Source: Rotaria socialis (taxonomy: Eukaryota; Rotifera; Eurotatoria; Philodinida; Philodinidae). Taken from it: a stretch of 64,000 bases of DNA. A model generated the notes under the pieces. That model was given only the letters and a program-made list of their open reading frames with translations, did not search any database and was not told the DNA's origin. The DNA is taken from NCBI GenBank assembly GCA_905331475.1, contig CAJNYU010001115.1, forward strand, positions 1-64,000, written 5' to 3'. This document shows positions 12,319 through 24,417 of this stretch, one piece after another (within the stretch, counting starts at the first letter, position 1; each line of letters opens with the position of its first letter). The position numbers and the translations under genes were made by a program.

Positions 12319-12380
12319 TGGGTGTGGGATTAGATCTTTCATCAACTGCTAGCCATACATCCACCCACACCCACACCCTC
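12319..12380. repeat. Telomere-like hairpin 2
   Basis: GTGGGTGTGGGA (12319-12330) is followed after about 30 nt by CCACCCACACCCACACCCTC (12361-12380). It has the same paired G-arm/C-arm layout and the same CCCACACCCTC ending as the copy at 3930-3969. Confidence 0.6.
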
Positions 12381-12578
12381 TTGTTTACTTGCACCCTGAG
12401 AAAAGTAAACGACAGATTTTTCTTCGGTGTCGGTCGTGTGCGGGGGAAACAGAACGACAAAAGTGATTCACAACGAGCCAGTGAGTGAATGAGCGAGTGA
12501 GCGAGTGACAGCGTTTTTATTCATGCATTAAATACGCTGTTCCTTTTTTCTCTCTATTCGCGCGTCATCAAAATAAAA

Positions 12579-12586
12579 TATATAAG
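12579..12586 (+). promoter_or_regulatory. Probable TATA box of the CipC-like gene
   Basis: TATATAAG lies 64 bases upstream of the ATG at 12643, a normal distance for a TATA box plus a short 5' leader. The call rests on motif and position only. Confidence 0.35.
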
Positions 12587-12642
12587 TAGTCTTCGTTTAT
12601 TAGACGGGTACTAAGTACGAGATATAAACGTTGATAGTTACG

Positions 12643-12796
12643 ATGGCATTTTTGCACAAACTTTTTGGTATGAGCGATAGCAAGAAGGCCCATGAACAGG
12701 TCTACAGTAATGAACGCCACCGGAACGACCAACAACAGGATCATCACAAATCTTCGTTGACTCATGAGCTGGTGAGCACAGCAGCAGACTTTGCAG
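12643..12796 (+). CDS. First exon of a CipC-like protein (rest not found)
   Basis: The ATG at 12643 opens a 51-codon exon ending at a GT donor (CAG|GTAAGG at 12796/12797). The peptide starts MAFLHKLFGMSDSKKAHEQV and contains SSLTHELVSTAADFA. This resembles the conserved SHELIAGAASFEA core of CipC-like proteins (PF12585 as I recall it), small proteins known mainly from fungi. I searched the following sequence by eye for the expected next block (an A-x-x-A-Y-E type helix) and did not find it. Repeat elements begin at 13080. Either the second exon is far away or the gene was truncated by the insertions. Family assignment is tentative. Confidence 0.4.
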
Positions 12797-13079
12797 GTAA
12801 GGTTCTTATTCTTTTCATCTCATGTCAGTCTGAATAAAGCGAGTTTTCGTCTGGGACATAACAATTGCTATCCACGATTTTTTCCTAAATAAAACTTAAC
12901 AGTAAAGAAAAGAAATCATTTGAAATACCAGCCTTAGAAATCATACATCGGGCTGAGTCGAATCTGAAGGTAGCATTTTCCGTCCAATCATGCTCTCTAT
13001 ATTAGCATGTAAAGCAAAAACAACTTGATTCAGAGGATTCTTAGAGCTGCTAAAGAGGCTATATTATTATATAGTTACC

Positions 13080-13243
13080 AGGGGTCGCCAGGTCCAACTT
13101 TTCATGGACCGACCCGACCCGTTGCGACCCGCCAGCTAGGTGGGCCCGCCCGGACCGACACATTAATCACAACTGTCCGGTCCGGTCCGACCCGTTGATT
13201 TGTCTGGACCGACCGGACCGGACCGGACCGGACCGATATAATC
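13080..13243. repeat. Element built on GGACCG/GACCCG words
   Basis: It starts CAGGGGTCGCCAGGTCC, a plausible hAT-type end. GGACC, GACCCG and CGGTCC words then repeat in both orientations and finish in a (GGACC)n run. No matching right end was found, so it may be truncated. It is strikingly GC-rich against the surrounding DNA. Confidence 0.5.
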
Positions 13244-13416
13244 CGATGAACTATCTTTTAATCATATTTGAGATTAATACGATTGAAACTTAATGCAGTA
13301 TTTAGAACAAGTTATCTACGCGTACACAGTATGACTGTGATTTCTTAATAAATTTCATAAGATCACATAATTCATATGATAACAAAAAATATCATAGGTA
13401 ACGGATGCATCGGCAA

Positions 13417-14324
13417 AAATGGCGGTCTCACTTTTTCTTCAATATTCCTTTCAGCTTTCATAGTTTCGGACTGACTTTTTTACCCAAAGATTCAGCCTTG
13501 AATGCTCTGCAAAACCATAAAAAAATGAATCGTATGGAGATAGAAACAAAAATATTATGACAGTAATACTCAAAACAAGTAACATCAACAACTTTAGAGC
13601 ACGAACTACAACTTCTTGTATTTATGTGTTCTCATATCGAGCTATAGAGGCAAATTGAACTGCCGATTGTGTAGAGCTTCAAAAGGTCTATCTTATTAGT
13701 ATACTGAAATAATTCCATAATCAAAACATGCTGGATAAAATAAGTATTACTTTTTCTTTAAATTTTCTAAAAAACGCGTTTTTACCAATAATTTTCCGTT
13801 TTCTTGAAAAAATCATATTAGTCGACCAAGTACTATTTTTTGGTGAAAACTTTCTGTCTTTTTTAAAGGTACAGACTGGCACTATGGAATATCATGGAGT
13901 TATACCTTAATTCTGCAGAAGTATCACTTCCTATCGACTAGATTCAAATAAAATGCCGAAATATGCCAGAGGGTGACTAGATGACCAAAAACTGAATGCT
14001 TTGTCAATATTTTTTCGTTGAAATATTCTTTCGTATGTTTCATTATATAGTGCGCTCATCATCGCATCAGAAATATTACTTTGAAGCTTTCTAAAAGTGT
14101 TTCACTAGCAAGAAAAAACGCAAATTAATTTGAATACAAGTTCTTTAAAGTTGATATCGATGTTTGTTAGAAGTATTACTACAATAATTGCTTTGTTTCT
14201 ATCTCCATGTGATTCATTTTTTTTGGTTTTGTAGAGCATTCAAGACTGAATCTTTTGGTATAAAAGTCAGCCAGAAACTATGAAAGCTGAAAGGAATATT
14301 GAAGAAATATTAAGACCGTCATTT
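13417..14324. mobile_element. Foldback element with ~200-bp inverted ends
   Basis: The left arm (13417 to about 13620) and right arm (about 14125 to 14324) are inverted copies. AAATGGCGGTCT at the left matches AGACCGTCATTT at the right, followed by TTCTTCAATATTCCTTTCAG, GCATTC, and GAGATAGAAACAAA blocks in mirrored order. The middle holds about 500 bp with no credible coding sequence; a 60-codon frame at 13728-13910 is not supported. Arm divergence suggests moderate age. No target duplication was identified. Confidence 0.75.
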
Positions 14325-14785
14325 ATTCTGATTTTAATGTGAAAAATTATTGTATTAAGAGCTCATTTGCCCTATTTTCGGTCAAAAGACGATTTCGTAT
14401 CGGCCTTGAGGAGAGATGCTGTGATGGTGTCAGACGTTGAAACTTCTGTTTGTAAGCTCAATAATTGACATCATACGAGATTCTCAAAGTAAATCTCCTG
14501 CTCTTTCTAGGCTGTGTTTAATTCTCTCAAGGTTTCATTTTGTGTTTTAAAATATGTGTTGTTCTCAATAAAATCGACAACAATTTCATATATTCTTACT
14601 GAATATCTCTAAGCTTCTGTGTGACACTATTTTCTCGTTGAGTACACGTTGTTATCTTTGATATTGATATCATGATTTCCGAGGTACAGACTCATGAAGA
14701 ATAATATCAAAATCTTTTTCAAAAAGGGATCTGAATATAAAACATAATTCTATGAATTCATCAATAGAAATCATTCTTAACTTAC

Positions 14786-17700
14786 CATGGTGAGCTGTAG
14801 AGTAATGGGAATTGATTGAGCTAATGTTTCATTAGTATCGTAAAATGCCTGAATAAAATTCATTTGTTAAGCCGATTTACTTCCCGCAGTGCTTCCTGGA
14901 CCAGTCAAACCCACTGATACGCCTCCAATTACGTTGATATCGTTGATTACTATTTGTAACTGTTCTGCATCATTCGATAAGACAATAGTCGTTTTCACTA
15001 CAGAATTTACGTTCTTACATGTTGCTACACTGAGTGCAATCGATGAGGTACCGATAATTTCGCAGAGAGATATTGATGAACAATCAATTACCGTATTGAT
15101 CAAATTAACATTCAAAGTCCACTGTTGATTGTTAAGCAAATCGTACAAAGCGTTTCGCAATGTAACGTCGCAAGCGAAGTTGCTGTTGCCAACACTTGCT
15201 GCCGGATACTGAAACACAAAATTGTTGGCGAACACATAGATTTGGATCAATAGCACAATAAGCGCGAGTGTGAACAATCCGCCAATCCAGTGCTCACCTT
15301 CAGCCTATATGAAAATAATACAGAAAAAATTAAATTTTCAATTGCAGACACATTTTTGGATTATTTGAGCCTGGTTTATCAGCGAGCTCGAGCTAGTCCT
15401 CTTTATTCATTCACATAATAGTATTATCACTAGTCAATTATGAAGCGTACTATCTGTCATCGCTGATTACTGATATTACCACTATGTAAACGACCGAACT
15501 AGCAATTTTTGGTGCTGGGACCGATCAGAATACGAAATGGCAAAATTGAAAAAAATCGAAGCCACAACGATGAGTGTACTACTGAGTGCGAATCATTTTT
15601 CGTTCAATGATTCTAAAAGCCTACTATTCTGAAAGAAGATCGTCTAATTTCGATTTAGAGAGATGTATTGATCATTTGCAACTCAAATTTTTCAATAATT
15701 TGATGGGCTTAAACTGACGGATTCTCTTACAGCTTTTAATACTGGAACTATTTTCTCGTATTATGAAATCGGTTGCTGAAATATTATGCTAGTAGTAAAT
15801 TGCTTTCCTTTCTAATTCTAGTGTAATATGGATGGAGTGATAATGAACGAAAAATCTGTAAATGTTTTTTATTATTCAAATGTTTAGTGACAATTACTTT
15901 TGACAATACAATGACCGCCATTTTCGGAAAGATAACATTATTCCTTTTAATAATATTGTTTATGGGGCGCCTATCGGCATTGATTATATTTCATCCAGAT
16001 TCTTTCACAATCAAAATCAGCAGTAGGAAAGTGTGCTATGCCGAAATCAGATATTAACCTGAAAAAGTTTTAATTCTTTCATGGCGGTCTTTGGAAACCA
16101 ACTATACGAAAATTTCAAGCCCAAAGCTAAAGAGTAGTATGTCCTTATTATAAGCGATGGATGCTTGGAGATTTTATAGGAGATCAATGCCAGTTAAATG
16201 AATATTTTCTGAACCGAAACTATGCCTTTCTTCTTTGCTCTGCTTACCAAGAAGTTTTGTTTGACAGACCCGATTTTCTGTGACTTTTAAGAGTCAAATA
16301 TTTTCTTAAGAAGCAAGAGTATTATAATTAGCTATCGCCAAGAAACGTTTACCATTGCTGAACTTTCGAAAAAGTAGACTGACTTACTACAAGATCGGTG
16401 CGTTTGAACCACTTTTTTATAGTTTTCATGCGCGCTGAATCATGTGAACTTCGGCTGCACTGTTGACACACTAATAGAATGACAATAAGAGCCAATAGTG
16501 GGCTTAGAACAATCAGAGTCCAGAATATAGGTGATACAACAACACAATGCCTCGTCGAACCTATGTGAAATACATTGTTTAAAAGAACATCATCAAATAG
16601 TGTTGTGTCTGGATTTTCGTAATAGGGATATGCTTGCAAAATCGTTTGTAATTCGGTTTGTGACAATTCAGCAACAGCACCAGGCGGACAAAATGCCGAT
16701 GCATTACAGACTGTGCAGTTGATACTACCTACTGAGCTTCTCCAACCCCTAGGGCAAAGAGAGCAGGGATGAAGTCCTGTGTCAGTCTTCATCATGCCAG
16801 CAAGACAACTTTGTGTTGTACTAATGGATGGTATTGCAATAGAGTCCGGTGCTAGATTCGGATCCGCCGAAGCATAATAGCTAGGTGGAGTCGATAAAAT
16901 AAAGAGAATTCCACCAGATACGTCTAAGACAACCAATCCACTTGGAGTGGATACTAGATTGATAAGTTCACTACTGATAGTAGAAGGTATAGGTTGTTGG
17001 CTATTGGGTATGATGGCTGTTGGCGTTGAGGCAAGGCTAGTTGAGGGCAACTGTGTGTAAACCCAAATTTGGGAAGACAGCCAAGAGGAGAATGTTGATG
17101 TATATATGTTTGCAAGAATGGCAACTTGATCAGATGCTATCGAAGCAACGCCCTTGCCGAAGCCGACACTATTGGCATTACTTATTTGGTCTGTCCAGTT
17201 CAATGTTGTTCCACCGCCACCTACGATAAAATGAAAGACAGTATTGACACAAGGAACACCGACAAGTACACGGGTTGGATTATAATTATTGATATCAACG
17301 GGCATGGTATATTTGACAGACCAGCTGTCGTAGCACGAAAACTTTAATTGACTTTGCCAGCTGTTGTTTGCTGGCACGTAGGTCCACGTAGAATAGATAT
17401 GACTCAATGTGTTATCGATTAGATAGACAACAACGCTAGCAAGCACATTGGAAGAGGCTGAATTAGCACGTATACCAGCTACAATAGTAAAATTGGTATC
17501 TATGTCTGCTGCTCTTGGGGTAAAGGAGCTATTCGACCAAATTGAAGTTTTCGTAATCAGTGTGGGCGAACCTGATGGATTAAATATGATGGCAAAATTT
17601 GGAGCCAGTCCTAGTGCAAACTGTCCAGTTGGATGAACCACAATAACGAGAAAATCATCTGGTAGGAAAGGAATCTCACTAATTATAGCACGAGCAATTT

Positions 17701-18091
17701 GATCACACTGTAGGTAGTTTGTAGCATTATAATAAGCAATGAATGTTGCATTGCCTCCACTCAGATCAGCGTTCTGCCCGTTTCCAGTGACGACTTGACC
17801 GATCGCGTAAAAGTTGCTGTCACTTGCTTGAAACCCGACTCCTACCGAATAAACATAATCATTGCCATCGTCATAGTCAAGGGAACATTGCTGGCCGCTA
17901 GATACATTGTTGTAGGGTGGGAATGGGATGAAAAATGCAGTGTTATCAGGCTGTGACTCAACTAAGATAAGATTGTTAGCAGCCATTTTCAATCCATAAG
18001 CATGGTAGTCGGTGGTATCTGGATTAAAATATCCGGAACATATCGACGGATCGACAAGAATCAGCAGATGCAGCAGAAAGCCCATGAACAT
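14786..18091 (-). CDS. Large secreted/membrane protein with Cys-rich and FACD-type ectodomain
   Basis: Exon 1 runs 18091-16388, a 1083-bp intron follows (16387-15305), and exon 2 runs 15304-14786 in phase 0. I choose the Met at 18091 because it starts a clean signal peptide (MFMGFLLHLLILVDPSICSG); an upstream in-frame Met exists at 18235. About 450 N-glycosylation-rich extracellular residues follow, then a cysteine-rich segment (PCSLCPRGW...CTVCNASAFCPPG) and a transmembrane helix (FWTLIVLSPLLALIVILL). A short basic loop ending KWFKRTDLV leads to a second helix in exon 2 and an ectodomain with FACDVTLRNALYDLLNNQQ. I recall this layout as a large bdelloid family of unknown function. An in-frame TAA lies near 14873, followed by about 28 more sensible codons up to a GTAAG donor at 14785. 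The gene therefore either ends early here or is damaged; further exons were not found. Confidence 0.65.
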
Positions 18092-18235
18092 CTTGATGAT
18101 TGTGGTCTTCACAGAGAAAAGTAAGAGTCGCAATCTATATTGTAACAAAACAGTGTAGAACAACAGATTAAGTAAAGATTTCGATTGGTATCCTAGGCCC
18201 TTGACAGTAGTGTCATACTTGACACTTAAATTCAA

Positions 18236-18990
18236 CTGAAACTTCCAGCTTCAAGTTTCGTCAAACGTGATTTTGGGTACGCTATGTTTCAAGAGCCATT
18301 CATCCAATTGAGCTGAAATTTCCTTTGGATCTATAAGCCAGCAAGATCTACACCCTCATCTAACTTCAGCCCAGACGATTGAATTCTTTTTGACTCGGTG
18401 AATCACATCAATGGAGCTAAAAGTCGCTTTTTTCTAATACGTATTTGGGAGTTCATATCTTCTGGCTCCATAGGAATGCAGGTCTGAACTTTTGTTTCGA
18501 AACAGATCTTGAGGAATTACTGGCATGTTGATAGTTTCACCTTATTTTATCAAAATTTGCCGTTGGGGCACTTTAGGCAAAAGTGAAGTTTTTTTGTGAA
18601 AACCTCGCTTATGGGAGTTGATATTCTAGATTCGGGACACCTGCATTTCATCCCCAGTTTTCATTAAACGAAACATCTAATCATGTAGATTATATTTGTA
18701 GAAAGGATTGAACTGAAATTTTCGCGTTGGAATTAAAACTAACTACTTCTAAATAACAACGATAGTCCTTAGAGACAGCTTCTTGTAGAAATACCAAAAT
18801 ATCACATCCTCCGATGGGTAGGTGGTAATAAAGGCGGAAACCATCATCTGCACAAATGCGCATTAGACCATATCTCATTATTAATTCTAGATTCATATTG
18901 ATGATTTCTCTACATTTAGTTCAATTTGAGCTGGAAATTCGTAGATCAATGACATTTTCATCAAGCTAATTCTTATTCTGCTAGATTAAC
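18236..18990. repeat. Degenerate repeat related to R1
   Basis: It contains CATCCAATTGAGCTGAAATTT near 18300 and weaker variants near 18705 and 18918, resembling the central block of repeat R1. No gene is seen. The rest of 18991-20950 is AT-rich and without a supported feature. Confidence 0.4.
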
Positions 18991-20951
18991 TTCAGCATTG
19001 AATTCAGAATAGGATGTACCCAATATCACCACATAAATAACTCCTATTTTTGAAGAGCCTAACTTGCATCAACTTCAAAGTCTTATGAGAGTGTTACTGC
19101 GATAAAAATAATTACCGCTAGTTTTTCTATACCTCACGAGGAGATCCCTAATTCGAGTTCGAATATAAATGGGAAAACATGGTGCTCAAATGTCAGAATA
19201 GCAAAACAACAGAGATTAATCTTTTGTATAAATGACAAATTTATAAAGTCGAATCCACCTATGTTCCAGTAGCGTTAACTTTAAAACTTTAATTTAACGG
19301 TTCAATTATTAGAGTATTTAACTTTTTCAGTCTGCTAGTATTCGTGTGCTCAAGAATTCCTCCACGCACTCACACTTATTAGTGTTGTGCATGTATGTAG
19401 ACAAGAGTTTTCCCCTTTATTAGCACTCACACATCGGGTGATGTGATATTTTTGTATTTCTGCAAGAAACTATCTCTACGAGTTGTTGCACGAGAGCCAC
19501 GGGCAACCATGCTCAATGAACATCTCAGATTTCAATGGAACTGTGTCTATATGTAACGCAAAGTATGATAGAAAAACTCATAAAATTTCAGCTTCTAAAA
19601 CTTTTTCTTTGTTGAAATATTGAATTTAGAATTTAGGGTCTATAGGGCAAAAAATAATCTTTAAAATACTCATTCCAATGGATTGCAGATATCACCATTT
19701 TTCAACAGTAATGTTTCTAGTCTTGAAACTTTGTGGATATATACTACTAAAGGTGCCCTGCTTATTGGTACACTCCAATTCATTTTCTTTGATGTTAAGT
19801 AATGTAGAGATATTTTATAGGCCTTAAGTGACCCAATCTCCTTGCGATCAGGATTTCTGTCGCTTATGAGCGATCTATGAGCTCCCGCTTTAGAAATAAG
19901 TACTACTACGTCCGATGTATATGAGTCACTCCATGTAAGCAAGGATCAAAGTTGCTCAATTACTGGTATTCTTGTAGAGAGAAGGGCTTTAAGAATTTGG
20001 GGGCAAGATGCTTCAAAAAATATTTTTCTGTTCTCAAGATATTGGAGTTGTTCTGAGAGCACTGTGATCAAAAAAAGCATATTTTTTGTGGTTTACTGTG
20101 ATATTAGTATCTCCGCAGTGCTGTTATCATTTGACTTGAATTTTTCACACAGTATGTGCCTTGTTTGTATGTGTTTATCTGATAAATGTAGCTGCGCACA
20201 AGTAAATGATTCGGGAGTTGTATGATAGTATCAGCACACGAAAAAATGGTCATTTTAGTGTTTTGTGCATACAAGTAATTTATGAAAGAATTATCGTACA
20301 AACTTCCTGCTATCACTTTAGAGAGAGCTTGTTGAGTAATTGCTTTGTAGAAAAAGTTAAACCTACAAAAGTTCCTATAGCTTGGTGGATCGTTCAGAAC
20401 ATCATGATTTTCATCAAAATCATGATTCTTCGATGGTTTGGTCTACACAGAAACGTGGCCAACAGAAGCCGACATATTGTAGAATTCAAGAAGAGACCAA
20501 CTACTACATAGTCATGTAAAAATTTGTCTGGGCAATTCCAGATCAATTCCAAAAATGATATTCGAAAATCTTCAAAAATGACTAGAGGTATCATTATTCT
20601 ATTTATTTTTGAATATAAATTGCCGACTATTTAATTTACTCATAAATTAAATCGAATATAAATATAAGTAGACACCCCTAAAAATGACACTTTTTCCATT
20701 GAAAGTAGTTTTGAGTTCGTTTACAAAATTTAAGAAAACATTCTTTGAATGAATTAACGGCATCCCTCGCAATCGACTTGACACTCTGGAGCATAGCTTT
20801 GGACTGAAACCTTCAGGAATGAATGGTTCTAGTGAGAAATGCTTGTGATAAAAGTTTCAGCTTTGTATACCTAACTACATTAGACTTACAGAATATTTTG
20901 AGTGAGAGCGCTTTTGAAATGACTTTCTATGATTTAAAACGTGTCAGACCC

Positions 20952-21137
20952 ATGTTTATATGATATACTTTCTCTTTCTTTTATCGTTCGATGTTTCGAA
21001 TCTTTCATTCAGAATCGAATCCAGGACATGATAGCTGGTTAACCGGACCAGTGCTCTTACTATTGAGCTAACGAAACACGACTAATATATCATTTTCGTT
21101 TTTTCTGAATGAAAATTCAAAGCAGCGAAATTTTTAA
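20952..21137 (-). mobile_element. tRNA-like cargo MITE, copy 1
   Basis: The left arm ATGTTTATATGATATACTTT... and a partial right arm (TTCTGAATGAAAATTCAAAG...) enclose a minus-strand tRNA-like sequence at about 21010-21078. Its box A is TAGCTCAATAGTAAGAGC and its box B is GGATTCGATTC. A 5-bp anticodon stem CTGGT/ACCAG is visible, but the T stem does not close. Copy 2 at 21395-21636 has the tRNA-like part in the opposite orientation. Confidence 0.65.
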
Positions 21138-21394
21138 CGTCGACACGCTGTGTACGACGCACTTGTATATTATGACGATTTTTGATAGAAGGACTGTTAG
21201 TGCTGATGATATTATACTCTATTCGTTTCTTCACATCATCAATTGTACCGATTAGATATAAAAACGCATTTAAATAAGCAACCGCAAAAGAGAAAGAAAA
21301 GGAATGATAGTTAAGGACAAACATCAAAGGTATCCAAATAAGTACAAAACACGAAGTGAAGACAAAATGGTACTCATACTTTACTTTGATCGTT

Positions 21395-21636
21395 ACATTT
21401 ATATGATATACTTTTTCTTCCTTTTATTTTCCGATGTTTTGAATTTTCGTTCAGAAAAACAAAAAAATTATATGCTAGTCGCGTTTCGTTAGCTCAATGG
21501 TAAAAGCACTGGTCCAGTTAACCAACTATCATGTCTTGGATTCGATTCCCGAATGGCTCATACCATTTTATTTTTCTGAATGAAAAATTAAAAACATCGG
21601 AAGATAAAAGGAAGAAAAAGTATATCAGATAAACGT
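21395..21636 (+). mobile_element. tRNA-like cargo MITE, copy 2 (both ends present)
   Basis: Inverted repeats of roughly 65 bp (left from 21395, ACATTTATATGATATAC; right to 21636, GTATATCAGATAAACGT) flank about 100 bp containing a tRNA-like sequence at 21483-21555. Box A is TAGCTCAATGGTAAAAGC and box B is GGATTCGATTCC. The anticodon stem is intact; the acceptor and T stems are poor, so this is not a working tRNA gene. The structure is a SINE-like polymerase III unit enclosed by DNA-transposon-like ends. Confidence 0.7.
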
Positions 21637-21980
21637 GTATAACTCATTTATAATATCTATTAATCATTATTAGTCTCAGAGTCATGTGTCGTCGGTTTTT
21701 TTCTTGCTTATAGTTACTTGAGGATTTCCACTTTAATTTAAATACTAGCACAATAATTTTACAAACCAAGTATTCGTAGTTTGTAAGTGATATTGGAGAG
21801 GATGTTACGTTTTGTGTAGTTTCAATCGATGTTGCTATCAATTTATCGTTGAATGACTTGATATTTTTTCAATTTGCGCATGTTTACGTGAATTGATGGA
21901 CCATAACCTTTTAGTTCGATAGGTAATTGTTTGCATAAATATTGCTTTCATTATGTGTATTTTGTTACTTCAAGGCTCCC

Positions 21981-23095
21981 CTAGTGAAAATACTCATCAA
22001 GCGAGTACGATCTGTCATCATGAGTGCACAAAAGACTCGTTGGAGTACTCGTGAAATTCTCTGTGTATCTGTAATGTTCGTGTACTCAAATGAGTACTCG
22101 CATAAGTTAAATTTCTGAAATTCACTCGTATACAATAGTCTGAGTACTCAAAGTAGTACTCGATTCTGCGTTTCGATAAAACATCAATGCATTAACATGT
22201 AAAAAGTTAAATAACATTGTATAAAAACAAAAAGTAATGAAATTAATTAGAAAAAGATCAACGAAATATCTTGTGGATATATTGATTTCATCCTTCATGT
22301 TTAGTAGATGATTCATTTTTGTTTATATAACGATTGGATATATCAAATCAATTATATTATTTTGTGAATAGAGACACATGCATATGTACATACACTATTC
22401 ATTTTCAACTGTTCAATTTTCGAATAAAACAAAGTATGTCTTTTCAATGTGTATAAACAATAATCTGATAACTTTTTATTTCTAAATTTCAGATTAAATT
22501 TTGTTTCAGACTAGTTAAGTTTTTTCTGGTTACTAAATAGTATCCATGGTTCATGTCATGAAGTTTCTTTTTTTTATAAGGATCGCTTTAGCATTAAACT
22601 TCTTTACATACACGAATCGAATCAAAAGCCTCTTTAATAATTTTAAAATTAGTTGTTCGTGCTATTGAGTGCTGTATCGTAACAAATTTTAGTATTCTTT
22701 TTTCTGTAGTTTTTTTGTATCTGTGAATTCATAGTGATCAAATATCCTTTTCGAAAACATTGAGCATTCATTTGTCTTGAATGATATTTTATTGTCTTCT
22801 ATATGTGTTAAGCGTTTGTTTTTGAAACATAGTATTTATTTATGTAATTTATAGACAATAAAATACCACAGTATCTTAGAATTATAAATCATTTCATTGT
22901 ACTAATATACCATTGTTGATAGGTTAACCAAAATAGAATCCATATAATATAAAAAATAGTGAACTAAGTAAAGATGCATGAGCAAATCTTGGAAAAAACT
23001 ACCAGAATACTCAAACCCCATGAGTACTCATGAGTACTCGTGACATTTTCTAGCGTGAATATTTTTTGAGTACTACCCTATGAGACCTTCACTAG
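21981..23095. mobile_element. MITE built on GAGTACTCGT words
   Basis: The left CTAGTGAAAATACTCAT and right TGAGACCTTCACTAG ends are inverted. Many GAGTACTC/ACTCGT words occur in the first 170 and last 90 bases; the middle is plain AT-rich DNA. There is no open frame. No clear target duplication; the flanking octamers are similar but not identical. Confidence 0.5.
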
Positions 23096-23559
23096 GCGTC
23101 CTCTTTTTTTTTCTTTTTTCTGCGTTCCGTGTTGTTATGGTGAAACAATATGAAGGGGGAGAAAGCGAACTTCTGTACTTCTTGGTGCTTCATAAATATA
23201 TTAAATTAATTTTTTCACTTTTACTTTACAGTAGTACTATAGTCCGAACAATCAAAAGTAGGAATAAAAATTTGATTTTTTTTGTATTCATCTTCATTCA
23301 ATGATGATATGCTCTTTCGATTTTCATATACTATAGGCTGATATAGACTGGTCATATCTCTACCATTATAATGCTCTAGTAGCCCTCTATCTAGTGTATA
23401 TTTCAGATTTTCATCTCTGTGTACTGATGCGCTATCGCCGTATAATTTCAAGTATAGTGATTTTCATAGGCTATTACCAGTTTGATTTTCATTGGCTTAT
23501 TATAGCTTGTTTAATAGATTTCTTATATGGTACGTATACAGGAGACTATGCACTAATAT

Positions 23560-23621
23560 GGGTGTGGGTGTGGTTTTAAGTGGTATGATTATTTTCTAAA
23601 TTCATCACAACCCACACCCTC
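23560..23621. repeat. Telomere-like hairpin 3
   Basis: GGGTGTGGGTGTGG (from 23560) is followed after about 35 nt by CCCACACCCTC (23611-23621). It has the same paired layout and the same ending as the copies at 3930 and 12319. Confidence 0.6.
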
Positions 23622-24077
23622 AGCAATGTCTACCCTGCTCTATAGACATATAATTGGCTTTTGTTAAGTACTTTTATGTATATTATACTATCTGTTTTAT
23701 ATAACGCGAATTTCATTCCGGCATGGCATATATTACCTTTCTTTCTTTTGATGTGTTTATTCTAGATTGTATTGATTCAGATTATCAGATACTCCTAGCC
23801 ATGTTCTATGCTCCTATGTAATAGCACACTATATCTCCTTAGTATAGTTTTAGAATAAAAATTAATGGGAACATACCCTCAACTCCTACTTTCGATTGTT
23901 CGGACTGTAGTGCTATGTAGGGTACTGCGTGATCGTGTTTGTAGTCGTGATTGAGAAAAAAACTCGTGATTGTTATCGTGAACGATATTACGATTTCGTC
24001 ATCGCGAATTTAACATATAGTTTCAAAATCTCAAATATTTATTAAAATTTATTATATTTTTAAACGAATTTCCACTA

Positions 24078-24340
24078 CACTGAAAAAAATAAAGGTGCTG
24101 TACGGAACCTTTAAGGTTTGGTGGTACCTTATTAAACCCCTAGAGTTATGGTATGGACCTGCGAAACCTTTTTGTAGGTTTAGTACTAGAAAAGGTTCGG
24201 TGCGATCGTTTTATAAGGTTCTGAAGTGACAGAGGTTTCGTACTATACTCTTGTGAAAGCCAGAATTGAGTCAAGTTTCGTATGAAACCCTTGCAAGTTT
24301 CGTAATATACCTCTAATAGGTTCCTCCAACTGAAAAATTG
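24078..24340. mobile_element. TA-flanked MITE, family C, partial copy
   Basis: The left end CACTGAAAAAAATAAAGGTG is preceded by TA (24076-24077). The interior repeats the AAGGTTTCG/CGAAACC words of the copies at 9005 and 33415. The expected right terminus is not recognisable before the next element begins at 24418. Confidence 0.6.
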
Positions 24341-24417
24341 ATGTACTTTTCTTTTAAGTTCGCCATCACAATCCTCCATGATGTACGCTTATCCTTAAAA
24401 CTATCAATCTCAGCTAT

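Noticed and set aside
21483-21555. Candidate functional tRNA gene
   Set aside because: Boxes A and B and an anticodon stem are present, but the acceptor and T stems do not pair and it lies inside a mobile element present twice.
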